This document shows positions 1 through 8,007 of a DNA stretch of 64,000 nt, piece by piece. Source of the DNA: Nocardioides flavus (ex Wang et al. 2016) (GTDB lineage: Bacteria > Actinomycetota > Actinomycetes > Propionibacteriales > Nocardioidaceae). The notes beneath the pieces are model-generated. The model was not told where the DNA came from. It searched no databases and worked only from the letters and a program-made list of their open reading frames with translations. The position numbers and the translations under genes were made by a program. Each line of letters begins with the position of its first letter. The first letter of the stretch is position 1. The stretch spans positions 433,677 through 497,676 of the forward strand of contig NZ_BNAD01000002.1 of the NCBI RefSeq assembly GCF_014653115.1, read 5' to 3'.

Positions 1-76
1 GCCCGAGGTCGGAGAGCGCGCGGTCGTCGTCGGAGCTGCCGGCGAGCGAGAACCCGAGGAGCCAGGCGGCAACCGG
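1..76. other. window edge, no callable gene
   Basis: Downstream of the amidohydrolase stop the same minus-strand frame stays open to the window edge and reads like a hydrophobic segment (PVAAWLLGFSLAG). No start codon is visible in that frame. It could be part of a neighbouring gene whose body lies outside the window, but nothing here supports a call. Confidence 0.3.
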
Positions 77-1687
77 TCACCGCTTCTCCACCACCTCTCC
101 CCCCACCCACACCCGCTCCACCTTCGCCGCCCCGACCTCGAGCGGCTCGTCGAAGACGTCCCGGTCCAGCAGCACCAGGTCCGCGACCGCCCCCGGCGCG
201 ATGACCCCGGCGTCGTCGCGGTGGCACACCCAGGCCGAGCCGGAGGTGTAGGCCGCCAGGGCCACCTCGAGCGACAGCGCCTGCGAGGGGAGGAACGGCT
301 CGGTCCCCGCACGCCCCGGCTCCCCGTACGCCATGCGGTGGACTGCGACGTGGATGACCTCGAGCGGGTTCGGGGTGCTGACGGGCCAGTCGCTGCCGGC
401 GACGAGCCGCGCACCCGCGCGGCGGAGGTCGCCGAAGGGGTACTGCCGTGCGGCGCGCTCGGGACCGAGGAACGGGATGGTCAGGTCCACCATCTGCTCG
501 TCGAAGCAGGCCCACAGAGCCTGGATGTTGGCCGCGACGCCCAGCTCGGCGAACCGCGGCACGTCGGCGGGATGCACCAGCTGCAGGTGCGCGATGTGGT
601 GGCGCCGCGACGGGTCCGTCCCGGCGAACGCCTCGAGCGCCTCCCGCACACCGCGGTCCCCCAGCCCGTGCACGTGCACCTGGAAGCCCTCCGAGTCCAG
701 CGCCGCGACAGCCGACCGGAGCAAGGTGGGCGACACGAACGACAGCCCGGAGTTCGTCGTCGCGTGCCCACACCGGTCGAGGTAGGGCTCGACCAGCGCC
801 GCCGTCCCGTTCTCCGCCACGCCGTCCTGCATGATCTTGACCGACGTCGCGGCGAAGCGCCCGTACGAGTAGGCCTCCCGCTTCTCCACCAGCTCGGCCA
901 CCTGCTCCAGCCCGCGCTCGCGCTCCCACCACAGCGCGCCGACGACGGTCCCCGTCAGGTCGCCGGAGGCAGCCGCCCGGCGATAGGTCGGCCCCGTGTC
1001 CCGCATCCCGGCGTACGCTCCGACGATCGCGTCCTGCCACCCGGTCACGCCGAGCGAGTGGAGGTGTCGCTGACCCTCGAGCAATCCGGCGTACAACGCA
1101 TCCGCGTCGGGCACCGGCAGCACCGCCAGCACCAGGTCCATCGCGCCCTCGTGCAGCACGCCCGTCGGCTCTCCCGCGGCGTCGCGCTCGATGCGCCCGT
1201 CGGCCGGGTCGGGGGTGTCGCGGTTGATGCCGGCGACGGCGAGCGCGCGGGTGTTGACCCACATGCCGTGGTGGTCGCGGTTGACCAGCGCGGCGGGCCG
1301 GTCCGCGACGACGGTGTCGAGCTCGGCCGCGGTCGGCAGCCCGCCGGGGAAGGCCGCCATCGCCCAGCCCCCGCCCTGCACCCAGTCGAGGTCGGGGCGC
1401 GAGGCGGCGTACGCCCCGACGTGCGCGAGGTAGGCCGCGCGGTCGACCGGCAGCCCGCTCAGGTCGCAGGTGAGCCGCTCGATCCCGCCCTGCACGGGGT
1501 GGACGTGGGCGTCGACGAAGCCCGGCAGCAGGAGCGCGCCGCCGCAGTCGACGACCTCCGCACCCGGCGTACGGTCCGAGCCGCCCACCGACACGATCCG
1601 GCCCTCGCGCACCAGCACGTCACCGGCATCGCCGAGGTAGCGGTGGCCGTCGAAGACCCGAGCCCCGGTGAGGACGAGGTCGCTCAT
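77..1687 (-). CDS. amidohydrolase family protein (YtcJ-like, metal-dependent)
   Basis: A 536-residue metal-dependent hydrolase of the amidohydrolase superfamily (Amidohydro_3 type, as in YtcJ). The N-terminal beta-sandwich strand leads into GFVDAHVHP (about residue 55), the first metal-binding HxH. Later HVHGLGDRG and HIAHLQLVHP supply further histidines, and AGSDWPVSTPNP near residue 440 carries the catalytic Asp. Length is usual for the family. The start ATG overlaps the stop of the upstream deaminase gene (ATGA), so the two are probably cotranscribed and translationally coupled. An open reading frame extends further upstream, but that part is the shadow of the deaminase gene. The substrate is unknown; the deaminase partner suggests an N-containing small molecule, which is inference. 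Confidence 0.88.
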   Translation of the reverse strand: MSDLVLTGARVFDGHRYLGDAGDVLVREGRIVSVGGSDRTPGAEVVDCGGALLLPGFVDAHVHPVQGGIERLTCDLSGLPVDRAAYLAHVGAYAASRPDLDWVQGGGWAMAAFPGGLPTAAELDTVVADRPAALVNRDHHGMWVNTRALAVAGINRDTPDPADGRIERDAAGEPTGVLHEGAMDLVLAVLPVPDADALYAGLLEGQRHLHSLGVTGWQDAIVGAYAGMRDTGPTYRRAAASGDLTGTVVGALWWERERGLEQVAELVEKREAYSYGRFAATSVKIMQDGVAENGTAALVEPYLDRCGHATTNSGLSFVSPTLLRSAVAALDSEGFQVHVHGLGDRGVREALEAFAGTDPSRRHHIAHLQLVHPADVPRFAELGVAANIQALWACFDEQMVDLTIPFLGPERAARQYPFGDLRRAGARLVAGSDWPVSTPNPLEVIHVAVHRMAYGEPGRAGTEPFLPSQALSLEVALAAYTSGSAWVCHRDDAGVIAPGAVADLVLLDRDVFDEPLEVGAAKVERVWVGGEVVEKR

Positions 1688-2178
1688 CCCCGCAGCCTGC
1701 GCTCGTGCAGCGCGCGGACGCGCTCGTCGTACGGCGCGACCGGCCCGTGGACCCGTACGCCCGGCGCGACGACGGTGACCGGCAGCGCCGCGACGGGCGC
1801 GGCGGGGACGCCCCATTCGCGGTGCCACCGCACCAGCTGCTCGGACGAGGCGGCGTAGACGATCGGGCCGAGGCCGACCCACGCGTGCGCGGCCGCGCAC
1901 ATGGGGCAGTGCTCGCCGGAGGTGAAGACGACGCACGACCCGCGCTCCTCGGCAGGCACGTGCGCGGCCGCCCACTGCGCGAGCTCGATCTCGGGGTGCG
2001 CGGTGCCGTCGCCGCGGCTCACCTCCTCGTTGTGACCCGTGGCCAGGACGGTGCCGGTCGCGTCGACCAGCACCGAGCCGAAGGCGGAGTTGCCCGTCTC
2101 GAGCGCCTGCTCGGCCAGGCGCAGGCACCGCTCGAGGTGGTCGTGGAAGCCGGGCAGCGAGGAGAGGTCGTGCGACAT
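1684..2178 (-). CDS. nucleoside/guanine deaminase-like protein (CMP/dCMP deaminase fold)
   Basis: A 164-residue zinc-dependent deaminase of the cytidine/deoxycytidylate deaminase superfamily, close in layout to guanine or tRNA-adenosine deaminases. The signature is split as usual: HPEIEL (zinc His plus proton-shuttle Glu, about residue 70) and EHCPMCAAA (two zinc cysteines, about residue 95). AFGSVLVD before it is the typical substrate-loop strand. Start chosen at MSHDLSSL; a longer frame upstream has no family similarity. Its stop overlaps the amidohydrolase start by four bases. The exact base deaminated cannot be told from sequence. Confidence 0.85.
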   Translation of the reverse strand: MSHDLSSLPGFHDHLERCLRLAEQALETGNSAFGSVLVDATGTVLATGHNEEVSRGDGTAHPEIELAQWAAAHVPAEERGSCVVFTSGEHCPMCAAAHAWVGLGPIVYAASSEQLVRWHREWGVPAAPVAALPVTVVAPGVRVHGPVAPYDERVRALHERRLRG

Positions 2179-2277
2179 GGCGCCAATCTCCCCGATCCGC
2201 AGGGGTGGGACAAGGCCCGTCGCCGCGCACCCCTTCGGGCGGTCTGTCGCGAAGAAGTGCGTGCCTACTGTCGAGGC

Positions 2278-2718
2278 ATGACCACAGTGACCCGCACGTT
2301 CGACGTCCGCCCCGAGCCCGCCGTCGTGGTGGACTACTTGAAGGACTTCAGCCACGCCGAGGAGTGGGACCCGGGCACCGAGTCGTGCACCCGCCAGGAC
2401 CCCGGTCCCGTCCAGGTGGGCTCCACCTGGCACAACGTCTCCAAGATCGCCGGTGTCACCACCGAGCTGACCTACACCCTGCAGCAGCTGACCGACGACA
2501 CCATCGTGCTGGTGGGGGCGAACGACACCGCGCGGTCGGTCGACACGATCACCGTCGTGCCCCACCCCGACGGTGCCGGGAGCCGCGTGACCTACGAGGC
2601 GAACATCGAGATGAAGGGCGCCGCCAAGCTCGCCGACCCGATCATGAAGGTCGTGTTCGAGAAGATCGGCAGCGACACCGAGGACGACATGACCACCGTC
2701 CTCAACCGTCTGGCCTGA
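2278..2718 (+). CDS. SRPBCC family protein
   Basis: A 146-residue single-domain protein of the SRPBCC/START-like fold (polyketide cyclase/dehydrase-like, hydrophobic-ligand binding). Evidence is the N-terminal strand TRTFDVRPEPAVVVDYLKDFSHAEEWDPG, which follows the family pattern of a first strand, a helix with a conserved D/N, and a W-D-P turn, together with a long C-terminal amphipathic helix. The start ATG lies about 100 bp from the divergent deaminase start, so the intergenic space probably holds both promoters. No enzymatic residues can be assigned; the ligand is unknown. Confidence 0.75.
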   Translation: MTTVTRTFDVRPEPAVVVDYLKDFSHAEEWDPGTESCTRQDPGPVQVGSTWHNVSKIAGVTTELTYTLQQLTDDTIVLVGANDTARSVDTITVVPHPDGAGSRVTYEANIEMKGAAKLADPIMKVVFEKIGSDTEDDMTTVLNRLA

Positions 2719-2841
2719 GGCCGCCGCGGCCCGCCCCTCCTACCCACGTTGGCCCAGACCATACGGATCGGAGGGGTGTGCCGTCCCGGGCGGAGCCGTT
2801 GCAGCGTGGAGGTTCCTGCACACCGGAAGAAAGGACCCCCC

Positions 2842-3681
2842 GTGGACATCGGTGACAGCTTCCAGAGAACGACCGACGGCATCTTCAGCTTCCTGCCCAA
2901 CCTCGTCGGCTTCCTGCTCATCCTCCTCGTCGGCTACCTCGTGTCGAAGGTCGTCGCCGGGATCGTCAAGAAGCTCCTCGACAAGGTGCACCTCGACCGG
3001 CGGCTCCACGAGAGCTCGGCCAACCGGTACGTCGACGCCGTGCTGCCTGGAGCCTCGCCGGCCAACGGCATCTCGCGCGTCGTGTTCTGGCTCATCTTCA
3101 TCTTCTTCGTCACCGCCGCCATCGGGGCGCTCGGCATCCCGGCCGCGACGAGCTTCATGAACGAGGTGCTCGCCTACCTGCCCAACGTGATCGTGGCGAT
3201 CCTGATCTTCATCGTCGCCGCGCTCCTGTCGGGTGCGGTCGCCGGCGCCGTCGTGCGCTTCATGGGCGACACCCCCACCGGCAAGGTCGTCGGGGCGGTC
3301 GCCCCGGCGGTCATCATGACGATCGCGTTCTTCATGATCCTCGAGCAGCTGCAGATCGCTCCGGAGATCGTGCGCATCGCCTTCACCGCCATCATGTTCG
3401 CCCTGGCCCTCGGCCTCGCCCTGGCCTTCGGCCTCGGCGGTCGCGAGCTCGCCGCGGACATGCTGCGCCAGGCCAAGGACAAGGGCGGCCAGGCGGCCGA
3501 CCAGGCCAAGCACGACGCCCGGGTGGGCGCCGACCGTGCCCGCGACGAGATGAGCAGCCACAGCAGCTCGTACGCCGACACCGGCAACGGCAGCCGCGCG
3601 TCCACCACCGGTAGCAACTACCCCACCAGCGTGGACCCGGAGGCGACGCAGCACATGCCCCCGCCCACGCCGCGCAGCTGA
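2842..3681 (+). CDS. TM-helix-repeat membrane protein (MscS-related)
   Basis: A 279-residue integral membrane protein with the 'conserved TM helix' repeat seen in small MscS-associated proteins such as CmpX. The first repeat is FLPNLVGFLLILLVGYLVSK near residue 20, and a second similar segment (YLPNVIVAILIFIVAALLSG) lies near residue 110. About four membrane segments are visible; the last ~75 residues are a charged and Ser/Thr-rich cytoplasmic tail. GTG was chosen as start because AAGAAAGGA lies just upstream and homology begins there; an upstream in-frame extension is unsupported. The MscS beta domain is absent, so channel activity is only a possibility. Confidence 0.75.
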   Translation: MDIGDSFQRTTDGIFSFLPNLVGFLLILLVGYLVSKVVAGIVKKLLDKVHLDRRLHESSANRYVDAVLPGASPANGISRVVFWLIFIFFVTAAIGALGIPAATSFMNEVLAYLPNVIVAILIFIVAALLSGAVAGAVVRFMGDTPTGKVVGAVAPAVIMTIAFFMILEQLQIAPEIVRIAFTAIMFALALGLALAFGLGGRELAADMLRQAKDKGGQAADQAKHDARVGADRARDEMSSHSSSYADTGNGSRASTTGSNYPTSVDPEATQHMPPPTPRS

Positions 3682-3704
3682 CACGACCCGCACACCCCGC
3701 ACGC

Positions 3705-3741
3705 GGACGGCCCCCACCGGCAACCCCGGTGGGGGCCGTCC
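3705..3741 (+). terminator. rho-independent-type hairpin
   Basis: A perfect 16-bp GC-rich inverted repeat (GGACGGCCCCCACCGG pairing with its complement) around a 5-nt loop, placed 24 bp after the membrane-protein stop. There is no U-tract, as is common in actinobacteria. Confidence 0.8.
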
Positions 3742-3765
3742 CCGCGCGTGGGATGCTGGAGGACC

Positions 3766-4914
3766 ATGGGCACCCACCACCACGCCCCGGACCGCGCCGG
3801 GGCCCGGCTCCACCGCACCGCGGCGCTCGTCGTCGTCGCGCCCCTCGCGCTGCTGACGGTCGTCGCGCTCGTGTGGCTGTGGCCCTCGTCCGGCGCGATC
3901 GGCGACGGCTCCACCGCGGCTCCCGAGATCCCCGGGCGGGTGGTCGCCGTGGAGGAGGAGACCTGTCCCGACGGCACGCCCGAGGACGTCGAGCGGTGCG
4001 GGACCGTACGGGTCTCCGTCGGCACGGTCGACCCCGTCGAGGTGACCGCGCCGCTGCCGGGCGGGCTCGGCGAACCCGACGTCGAGGTCGGCGAGGACGT
4101 CGTGATGATCCGCAACGAGACCCCGGACGGGGTGTCGTACGCCGTGGTCGACCACCAGCGCCAGACGGGGCTGTGGTTCCTCGGCCTGGCGTTCGTGCTG
4201 GCCCTAGTCGCGTTCGGTCGCTGGCGCGGCGTGGCGTCGCTGGCCGGGCTCGCGGCGACCTTCGCGATCCTGGCCTTCTTCGTGGTCCCGGCGATCCTCG
4301 ACGGGAGCCCGCCGCTGCTCGTCGCCGTCGTGGCGTCGTCGGCGATCGTGCTCGTGGTGCTCTACCTGACCCACGGCTTCGGGCTCACCACGACGATGGC
4401 GGTGCTCGGCACGCTCGCCGCCCTCGCGCTCACCGGTGCGCTCGGCGCCCTGTCGGTCACCCTGCTCCACCTCACCGGCGTCACCGACGACCTGTCCGCC
4501 TCGGTCGGCGCCTCGCAGGGCGTCGACATGCGCGGGCTGCTGCTGGCCGGCATCGTCATCGGCTCCCTCGGCGTCCTCGACGACGTCACCGTCACCCAGG
4601 CCGCCACCGTGGAGGAGATCGCGCACGCCGACCCGTCCGCCGGCTTCGCCCGCCTCTTCCGCGCCGGCAGCCGCGTGGGTCGCGCCCATGTCGCGTCCGT
4701 GGTGAACACGATCGTCCTGGCCTACGCCGGGTCGTCGCTGCCGCTGCTCGTGCTGCTGGTGGCCGACAACGGCTCGCTCACCGCGGTCGTGCCGAGCCAG
4801 GTCGTCGCGCAGGAGATCGTGCGCAGCGTGGTCGCCACCATCGGGCTGATCGCGGCCGTGCCGCTGACCACGGCGCTCGCCGCGTGGGCGCACCGCAGCC
4901 GGCTGGTCAGCTAG
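3766..4914 (+). CDS. YibE/F family membrane protein
   Basis: A 382-residue polytopic membrane protein of the YibE/F family, of unknown transport function. There is one N-terminal membrane segment, an extracytoplasmic beta-rich region (about residues 45-125), then about seven hydrophobic segments from LWFLGLAFVLALVAF onward. The family motif region GIVIGSLGVLDDVTVTQ is clear near residue 265. Start is at the ATG of MGTHHHAP; an alternative GTG six codons upstream exists and the GGAGGA before ATG is close (2 nt), so the start is uncertain. The stop overlaps the convergent zur gene by 8 bp. Confidence 0.82.
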   Translation: MGTHHHAPDRAGARLHRTAALVVVAPLALLTVVALVWLWPSSGAIGDGSTAAPEIPGRVVAVEEETCPDGTPEDVERCGTVRVSVGTVDPVEVTAPLPGGLGEPDVEVGEDVVMIRNETPDGVSYAVVDHQRQTGLWFLGLAFVLALVAFGRWRGVASLAGLAATFAILAFFVVPAILDGSPPLLVAVVASSAIVLVVLYLTHGFGLTTTMAVLGTLAALALTGALGALSVTLLHLTGVTDDLSASVGASQGVDMRGLLLAGIVIGSLGVLDDVTVTQAATVEEIAHADPSAGFARLFRAGSRVGRAHVASVVNTIVLAYAGSSLPLLVLLVADNGSLTAVVPSQVVAQEIVRSVVATIGLIAAVPLTTALAAWAHRSRLVS

Positions 4915-5341
4915 GACGCGAGCAGGTCGCGCAGAGGCCGAACAGCTCGACCACGTGCGTCACCTCGGTGAAGCCGTGCTCGGCTGCGGCCGTGGTCGCC
5001 CACCGCTCCACCGCCGGGCCATCGACCTCGACGGTCACGCCGCACGCGCGGCACACGAGGTGGTGGTGGTGCTGGGGTCCGCACTGGCGGTAGAGCACCT
5101 CGCCGTCGTCGGAGCGCAGCACGTCGAGCTCGCCGGCCTCGGTCATCGCCTGGAGCGTGCGATAGACGGTGGCGAGGCCGACCCGGTCACCGCTGGCGCG
5201 CAGGTCGTCGTACATCTGCTGGGCACTGACGAATGCCTCCTGCCGCGACAGCTGGTCGCGCAGCAGCCGGCGCTGGCGGGTGTCCCGGCGGCCTGGGCCG
5301 GCAGGGGCGGAGCCGGAGGTGCGCGCGGTCATGGCGGTCAT
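4907..5341 (-). CDS. zur: Fur-family zinc uptake regulator Zur
   Basis: A 144-residue Fur-family repressor. Residues 18-90 form the winged helix (RLLRDQLSRQEAFVSAQQMY, VGLATVYRTLQAM). HHHHLVCRACG supplies the regulatory-site histidines and the first structural CxxC, and CATC near the C terminus is the second CxxC. Assignment as Zur rather than Fur rests on context: it is divergent from an operon of zinc-independent ribosomal protein paralogues with a Zur-like box between them. Two near-identical starts (MTAMTARTS) are possible, at 5341 or 5332. It should repress the operon when zinc is sufficient. Confidence 0.88.
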   Translation of the reverse strand: MTAMTARTSGSAPAGPGRRDTRQRRLLRDQLSRQEAFVSAQQMYDDLRASGDRVGLATVYRTLQAMTEAGELDVLRSDDGEVLYRQCGPQHHHHLVCRACGVTVEVDGPAVERWATTAAAEHGFTEVTHVVELFGLCATCSRPS

Positions 5342-5380
5342 GCTACTGGGCTGGCCCTTCCCGTCGCCGTGGTCTATTGT

Positions 5381-5395
5381 TGAGAACGATTCTCG
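5381..5395. promoter_or_regulatory. Zur-like operator upstream of rpmE2
   Basis: TGAGAACGATTCTCG is a 7-1-7 inverted repeat matching the actinobacterial Zur consensus TGaaAAtnATTttCA in its conserved positions. It sits 16 bp before rpmE2 and about 40 bp before the zur start, so it may control both genes. Confidence 0.75.
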
Positions 5396-5410
5396 TTACA
5401 AGGAGGCGAA

Positions 5411-5665
5411 GTGAAGCAGGGCATCCACCCCGACTACGGCCCCGTGTTCTTCCGCGACCGGTCCACCGGCGCGCTCACGCTGACCCGCTCGACGCTGGCT
5501 GCGCAGCAGCACGAGCGGACCGTGGACATCGACGGTCGGAGCTACCCGGTCGTGGACGTGGACATCACGAGCGACAGCCACCCGTTCTGGACCGGCACCG
5601 CCCGTACGCTCGACAGCGAGGGCCGCGTCGAGAAGTTCCAGCGGCGCTACGGCGGTGCCCGATGA
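5411..5665 (+). CDS. rpmE2: 50S ribosomal protein L31 type B (zinc-independent)
   Basis: An 84-residue L31 paralogue. It opens with the L31 signature [14 protein letters not shown], contains the DSHPFWTG motif and lacks the zinc-binding CxxC of the C+ form, so it is the zinc-free form. It replaces the zinc-containing L31 under zinc depletion, freeing ribosomal zinc. First gene of the Zur-controlled operon, preceded by an AAGGAGG site; its stop overlaps the next gene's ATG (ATGA). Confidence 0.93.
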   Translation: MKQGIHPDYGPVFFRDRSTGALTLTRSTLAAQQHERTVDIDGRSYPVVDVDITSDSHPFWTGTARTLDSEGRVEKFQRRYGGAR

Positions 5666-6735
5666 GGAGCCCGCTGGTGGTGGTGACCGGCGTCGACCCG
5701 GCCGCCATGGACGCGACCCTGCTCACCCTGGCGTGGGACCTGCCCCGCGCGGTCTCGGTGCGCCACACCATCGACCCCGAGTCGCAGGTCCTCGCCCGGA
5801 CCGTCAGCGACACAGGCGGCGTGGTCGAGCGCCACGAGGTCCAGCTCGAGCACGCGTGCGTGAGCTGCGCCCTGCGCGAGGACATCCTGCCGACGCTGCA
5901 GCGTCTGGCGCGCGACGACCGCTGGAGCACGATCGTCTCCGGGCTGCCGACCGGGACCGAGGCCGGCCAGCTCGCGCACGCCCTGGCGACCGACTCGCGC
6001 CTGGCCCGCCACCTCAAGCTCAGCGCGATCGTGGCAGCAGTCGGATCGGGCGACACCGTGCGCGACCTGCTCGGCGACGACCTGCTGCGCGAGCGCGGCG
6101 TGCACACCAACCCGTACGACGACCGCGGCGTGGGGGAGGTCGCGTGCGCCCAGGTCGAGCTCGCCGACGTCGTCGTGGTCGACGCCGACCCGCGCCCCGA
6201 GGCGGTGGACCTGCTGCACGCGCTGGCGCGGCCGGGAACCCCGGTCATCCACGGTGCCGACCAGGTGGACGGGCCTGCGCTCGTGGCCGACCGCCACCAC
6301 CACAGCCTCGCCGACGCCTGGTGCTCCCCCGAGCTCGGCTTCGACGTCCCCATGCTCGAGCCCGGGCGGGCGTGGCGCCTGGAGCTCCGCTCCCCGCGCC
6401 CGTTCCACCCGGAGCGGCTGCTCGACCACATCGAGCGACTCGGCACCGGCGAGCACCGCGCCCGCGGCTGCTTCTGGGTGCCCACCCGGCCGGGAGACAT
6501 GCTCGAGTGGTCGGGCGCCGGCGGCCAGCTCAGCATCGGCGGCTACAGCCCGTGGGGACGACGCACGCCCGTGACCCGGCTGCTCTACACCGGCCTCGGC
6601 ACCCCGCCCACCGACCTGCGCAGGGCGTTCGAGGAGGTCCTCCTCACCCCCGCCGAGGCGCGGCAGGCCGAACCGTGGGACGTCGTCGAGGACGGCCTCG
6701 AGCCGTGGCTCGGCGACATCCGCGACGTCGCCTGA
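5662..6735 (+). CDS. mrf: CobW-like protein of Mrf/Rv0106 type (ribosome hibernation factor recruiter candidate)
   Basis: A 357-residue CobW/COG0523-like protein whose P-loop is degenerate: the expected GxxGxGKT is [14 protein letters not shown], with no Lys-Thr pair. [13 protein letters not shown] (about residue 70) replaces the usual CxCC metal motif. The CobW C-terminal domain is recognisable at [15 protein letters not shown] (about residue 245). The same combination (no P-loop, CVSC, RPFHP) is what I recall for mycobacterial Rv0106/Mrf, which sits in the same kind of operon and recruits the hibernation factor MPY to zinc-poor ribosomes. The orthology is inferred from memory of that family plus context. 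GTPase activity looks unlikely. Confidence 0.8.
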   Translation: MRSPLVVVTGVDPAAMDATLLTLAWDLPRAVSVRHTIDPESQVLARTVSDTGGVVERHEVQLEHACVSCALREDILPTLQRLARDDRWSTIVSGLPTGTEAGQLAHALATDSRLARHLKLSAIVAAVGSGDTVRDLLGDDLLRERGVHTNPYDDRGVGEVACAQVELADVVVVDADPRPEAVDLLHALARPGTPVIHGADQVDGPALVADRHHHSLADAWCSPELGFDVPMLEPGRAWRLELRSPRPFHPERLLDHIERLGTGEHRARGCFWVPTRPGDMLEWSGAGGQLSIGGYSPWGRRTPVTRLLYTGLGTPPTDLRRAFEEVLLTPAEARQAEPWDVVEDGLEPWLGDIRDVA

Positions 6736-6775
6736 TCCCGCCTGCCCCACCCGCCACCAGACACAGGAGGAACCC

Positions 6776-6958
6776 GTGGCCGTCCCCAAGCGCCGCACCT
6801 CACGCAGCAACACCCGCCACCGCCGCTCCCAGTGGAAGGCGACCCCCGTCGACCTCGTGCCCGTGATCATCGACGGTGAGGTCCGCAACGTCCCGCGCCG
6901 TCTCGTCCGCGCGGTGCAGCGCGGTCTCGTCGACGCGAACGGGAGGCCGGTGCGATGA
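6776..6958 (+). CDS. rpmF: 50S ribosomal protein L32 (zinc-independent form)
   Basis: A 60-residue L32 beginning [20 protein letters not shown], the family signature. It has no cysteines, so the zinc ribbon of C+ L32 is missing. GTG start with a strong CAGGAGG 5 nt upstream. Its last codons overlap the rpsR2 start (ATGA). Part of the alternative ribosomal protein operon. Confidence 0.92.
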   Translation: MAVPKRRTSRSNTRHRRSQWKATPVDLVPVIIDGEVRNVPRRLVRAVQRGLVDANGRPVR

Positions 6959-7197
6959 GCGCGCCCCGCAAGCCCAGCGCCGCCCGCACCGGTCGCACCC
7001 GGAAGAAGCCGCTGCTCGCCCCCGACGTCACGCACGTCGACTACAAGGACACCGCGCTCCTGCGCACGTTCCTGTCCGACCGGGGCAAGATCCGCTCCCG
7101 CCGGATCACCGGGATCACCCCGCAGCAGCAGCGGATGGTCAACCGCGCGATCAAGAACGCGCGCGAGATGGCGCTGCTCCCGTTCACCGGTCGCTGA
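6955..7197 (+). CDS. rpsR2: 30S ribosomal protein S18 (alternative, zinc-independent)
   Basis: An 80-residue S18. The core [20 protein letters not shown]...[23 protein letters not shown] is diagnostic, and the cysteines of the C+ paralogue are absent. Translationally coupled to rpmF through ATGA. A basic N-terminal tail precedes the S18 core. Confidence 0.93.
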   Translation: MSAPRKPSAARTGRTRKKPLLAPDVTHVDYKDTALLRTFLSDRGKIRSRRITGITPQQQRMVNRAIKNAREMALLPFTGR

Positions 7198-7227
7198 CGC
7201 GCCCCCTCCACCACAGAAGGAACCCCG

Positions 7228-7350
7228 ATGAAGGTCCGCAACTCCATCCGCTCGGTGAAGAACCAGCCCGGCTCGCAGGTCGTGCGCCGCCGCGGCCGCA
7301 CCTACGTCATCAACAAGCGCAACCCCCGGCTCAAGACCCGCCAGGGCTGA
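7228..7350 (+). CDS. rpmJ2: 50S ribosomal protein L36 type B
   Basis: A 40-residue protein, [20 protein letters not shown] onward, ending LKTRQG. This is the YkgO-like L36 without the C-C-C-H zinc knuckle. AGAAGG lies 7 nt before the ATG. It belongs to the same Zur-regulated operon, 30 bp after rpsR2. Confidence 0.93.
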   Translation: MKVRNSIRSVKNQPGSQVVRRRGRTYVINKRNPRLKTRQG

Positions 7351-7375
7351 GCCGGCCGGGGAGAAGGAGCAACTC

Positions 7376-7612
7376 ATGGCACGCACCTGCCAGGTCACCG
7401 GCGCCAGGCCGGGCTTCGGCCACCACGTCTCACACTCGCACCGCCGCACGAAGCGGCGCTTCGACGTCAACGTCCAGTCCAAGAAGTACTGGGTGCCCAG
7501 CCTGGGCCGCACGGTCACGCTCACGCTCAGCGCGCGAGGGATCAAGACGATCGACCAGCGCGGCATCGAGGCGGTCGTCGCCGACATCCGCGCCCGGGGA
7601 GGGAAGGTCTGA
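7376..7612 (+). CDS. rpmB2: 50S ribosomal protein L28 (alternative)
   Basis: A 78-residue L28. [20 protein letters not shown] and [18 protein letters not shown] are the family blocks. Only one cysteine remains, so the zinc site of C+ L28 cannot form. GGAGAAGGAG precedes the start. The stop shares one base with the rpsN2 ATG (TGATG). Confidence 0.92.
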   Translation: MARTCQVTGARPGFGHHVSHSHRRTKRRFDVNVQSKKYWVPSLGRTVTLTLSARGIKTIDQRGIEAVVADIRARGGKV

Positions 7613-7914
7613 TGGCCAAGAAGTCCAAGATCGTCGCCAATGAGCGGCGCAAGCAGATCGTCACGAAGTACGCAGCGAGGCGCGCGGAGCTGAAGGAGGC
7701 CGTGCGCACCGCGCGCACGGCCGAGGAGCGGGAGGCAGCCGTACGGGCCCTGGCCCGGCTGCCCCGCGACGCGAGCCCCGTACGGGTCCGCAACCGCGAC
7801 CAGGTCGACGGGCGACCCCGCGGCTACGTCCGCAAGGCCGGGCTGTCGCGGATCAACCTGCGCACGCTCGCGCACCGCGGCGAGCTGCCGGGCATCACGA
7901 AGTCGTCCTGGTAG
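7612..7914 (+). CDS. rpsN2: 30S ribosomal protein S14 (zinc-independent, long form)
   Basis: A 100-residue S14 of the long type: [17 protein letters not shown] at the N terminus and [19 protein letters not shown] near the C terminus. The CxxC-x12-CxxC of the short zinc form is absent. Last gene of the alternative ribosomal protein set; no L33 paralogue follows in this window. Confidence 0.93.
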   Translation: MAKKSKIVANERRKQIVTKYAARRAELKEAVRTARTAEEREAAVRALARLPRDASPVRVRNRDQVDGRPRGYVRKAGLSRINLRTLAHRGELPGITKSSW

Positions 7915-8007
7915 GCAGGAGCCGTCCACAGGCATGGACGAACCCTTCGCCGCGACGACTGGCACCACTTAGGATCCTCCGGTGATCCCGGCACAGCTGG
8001 CGCCCTC

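Noticed and set aside
1688..2230. N-terminal extension of the amidohydrolase frame to 717 codons
   Set aside because: The extension is Arg/Ala-rich and lies antisense-frame over the well-supported deaminase gene; ATGA coupling fixes the start at 1687.
2740..4155. Long minus-strand frame of 471 codons
   Set aside because: It covers two good plus-strand membrane-protein genes and has only His/Asp/Arg-rich, low-complexity composition typical of antisense frames in GC-rich DNA.
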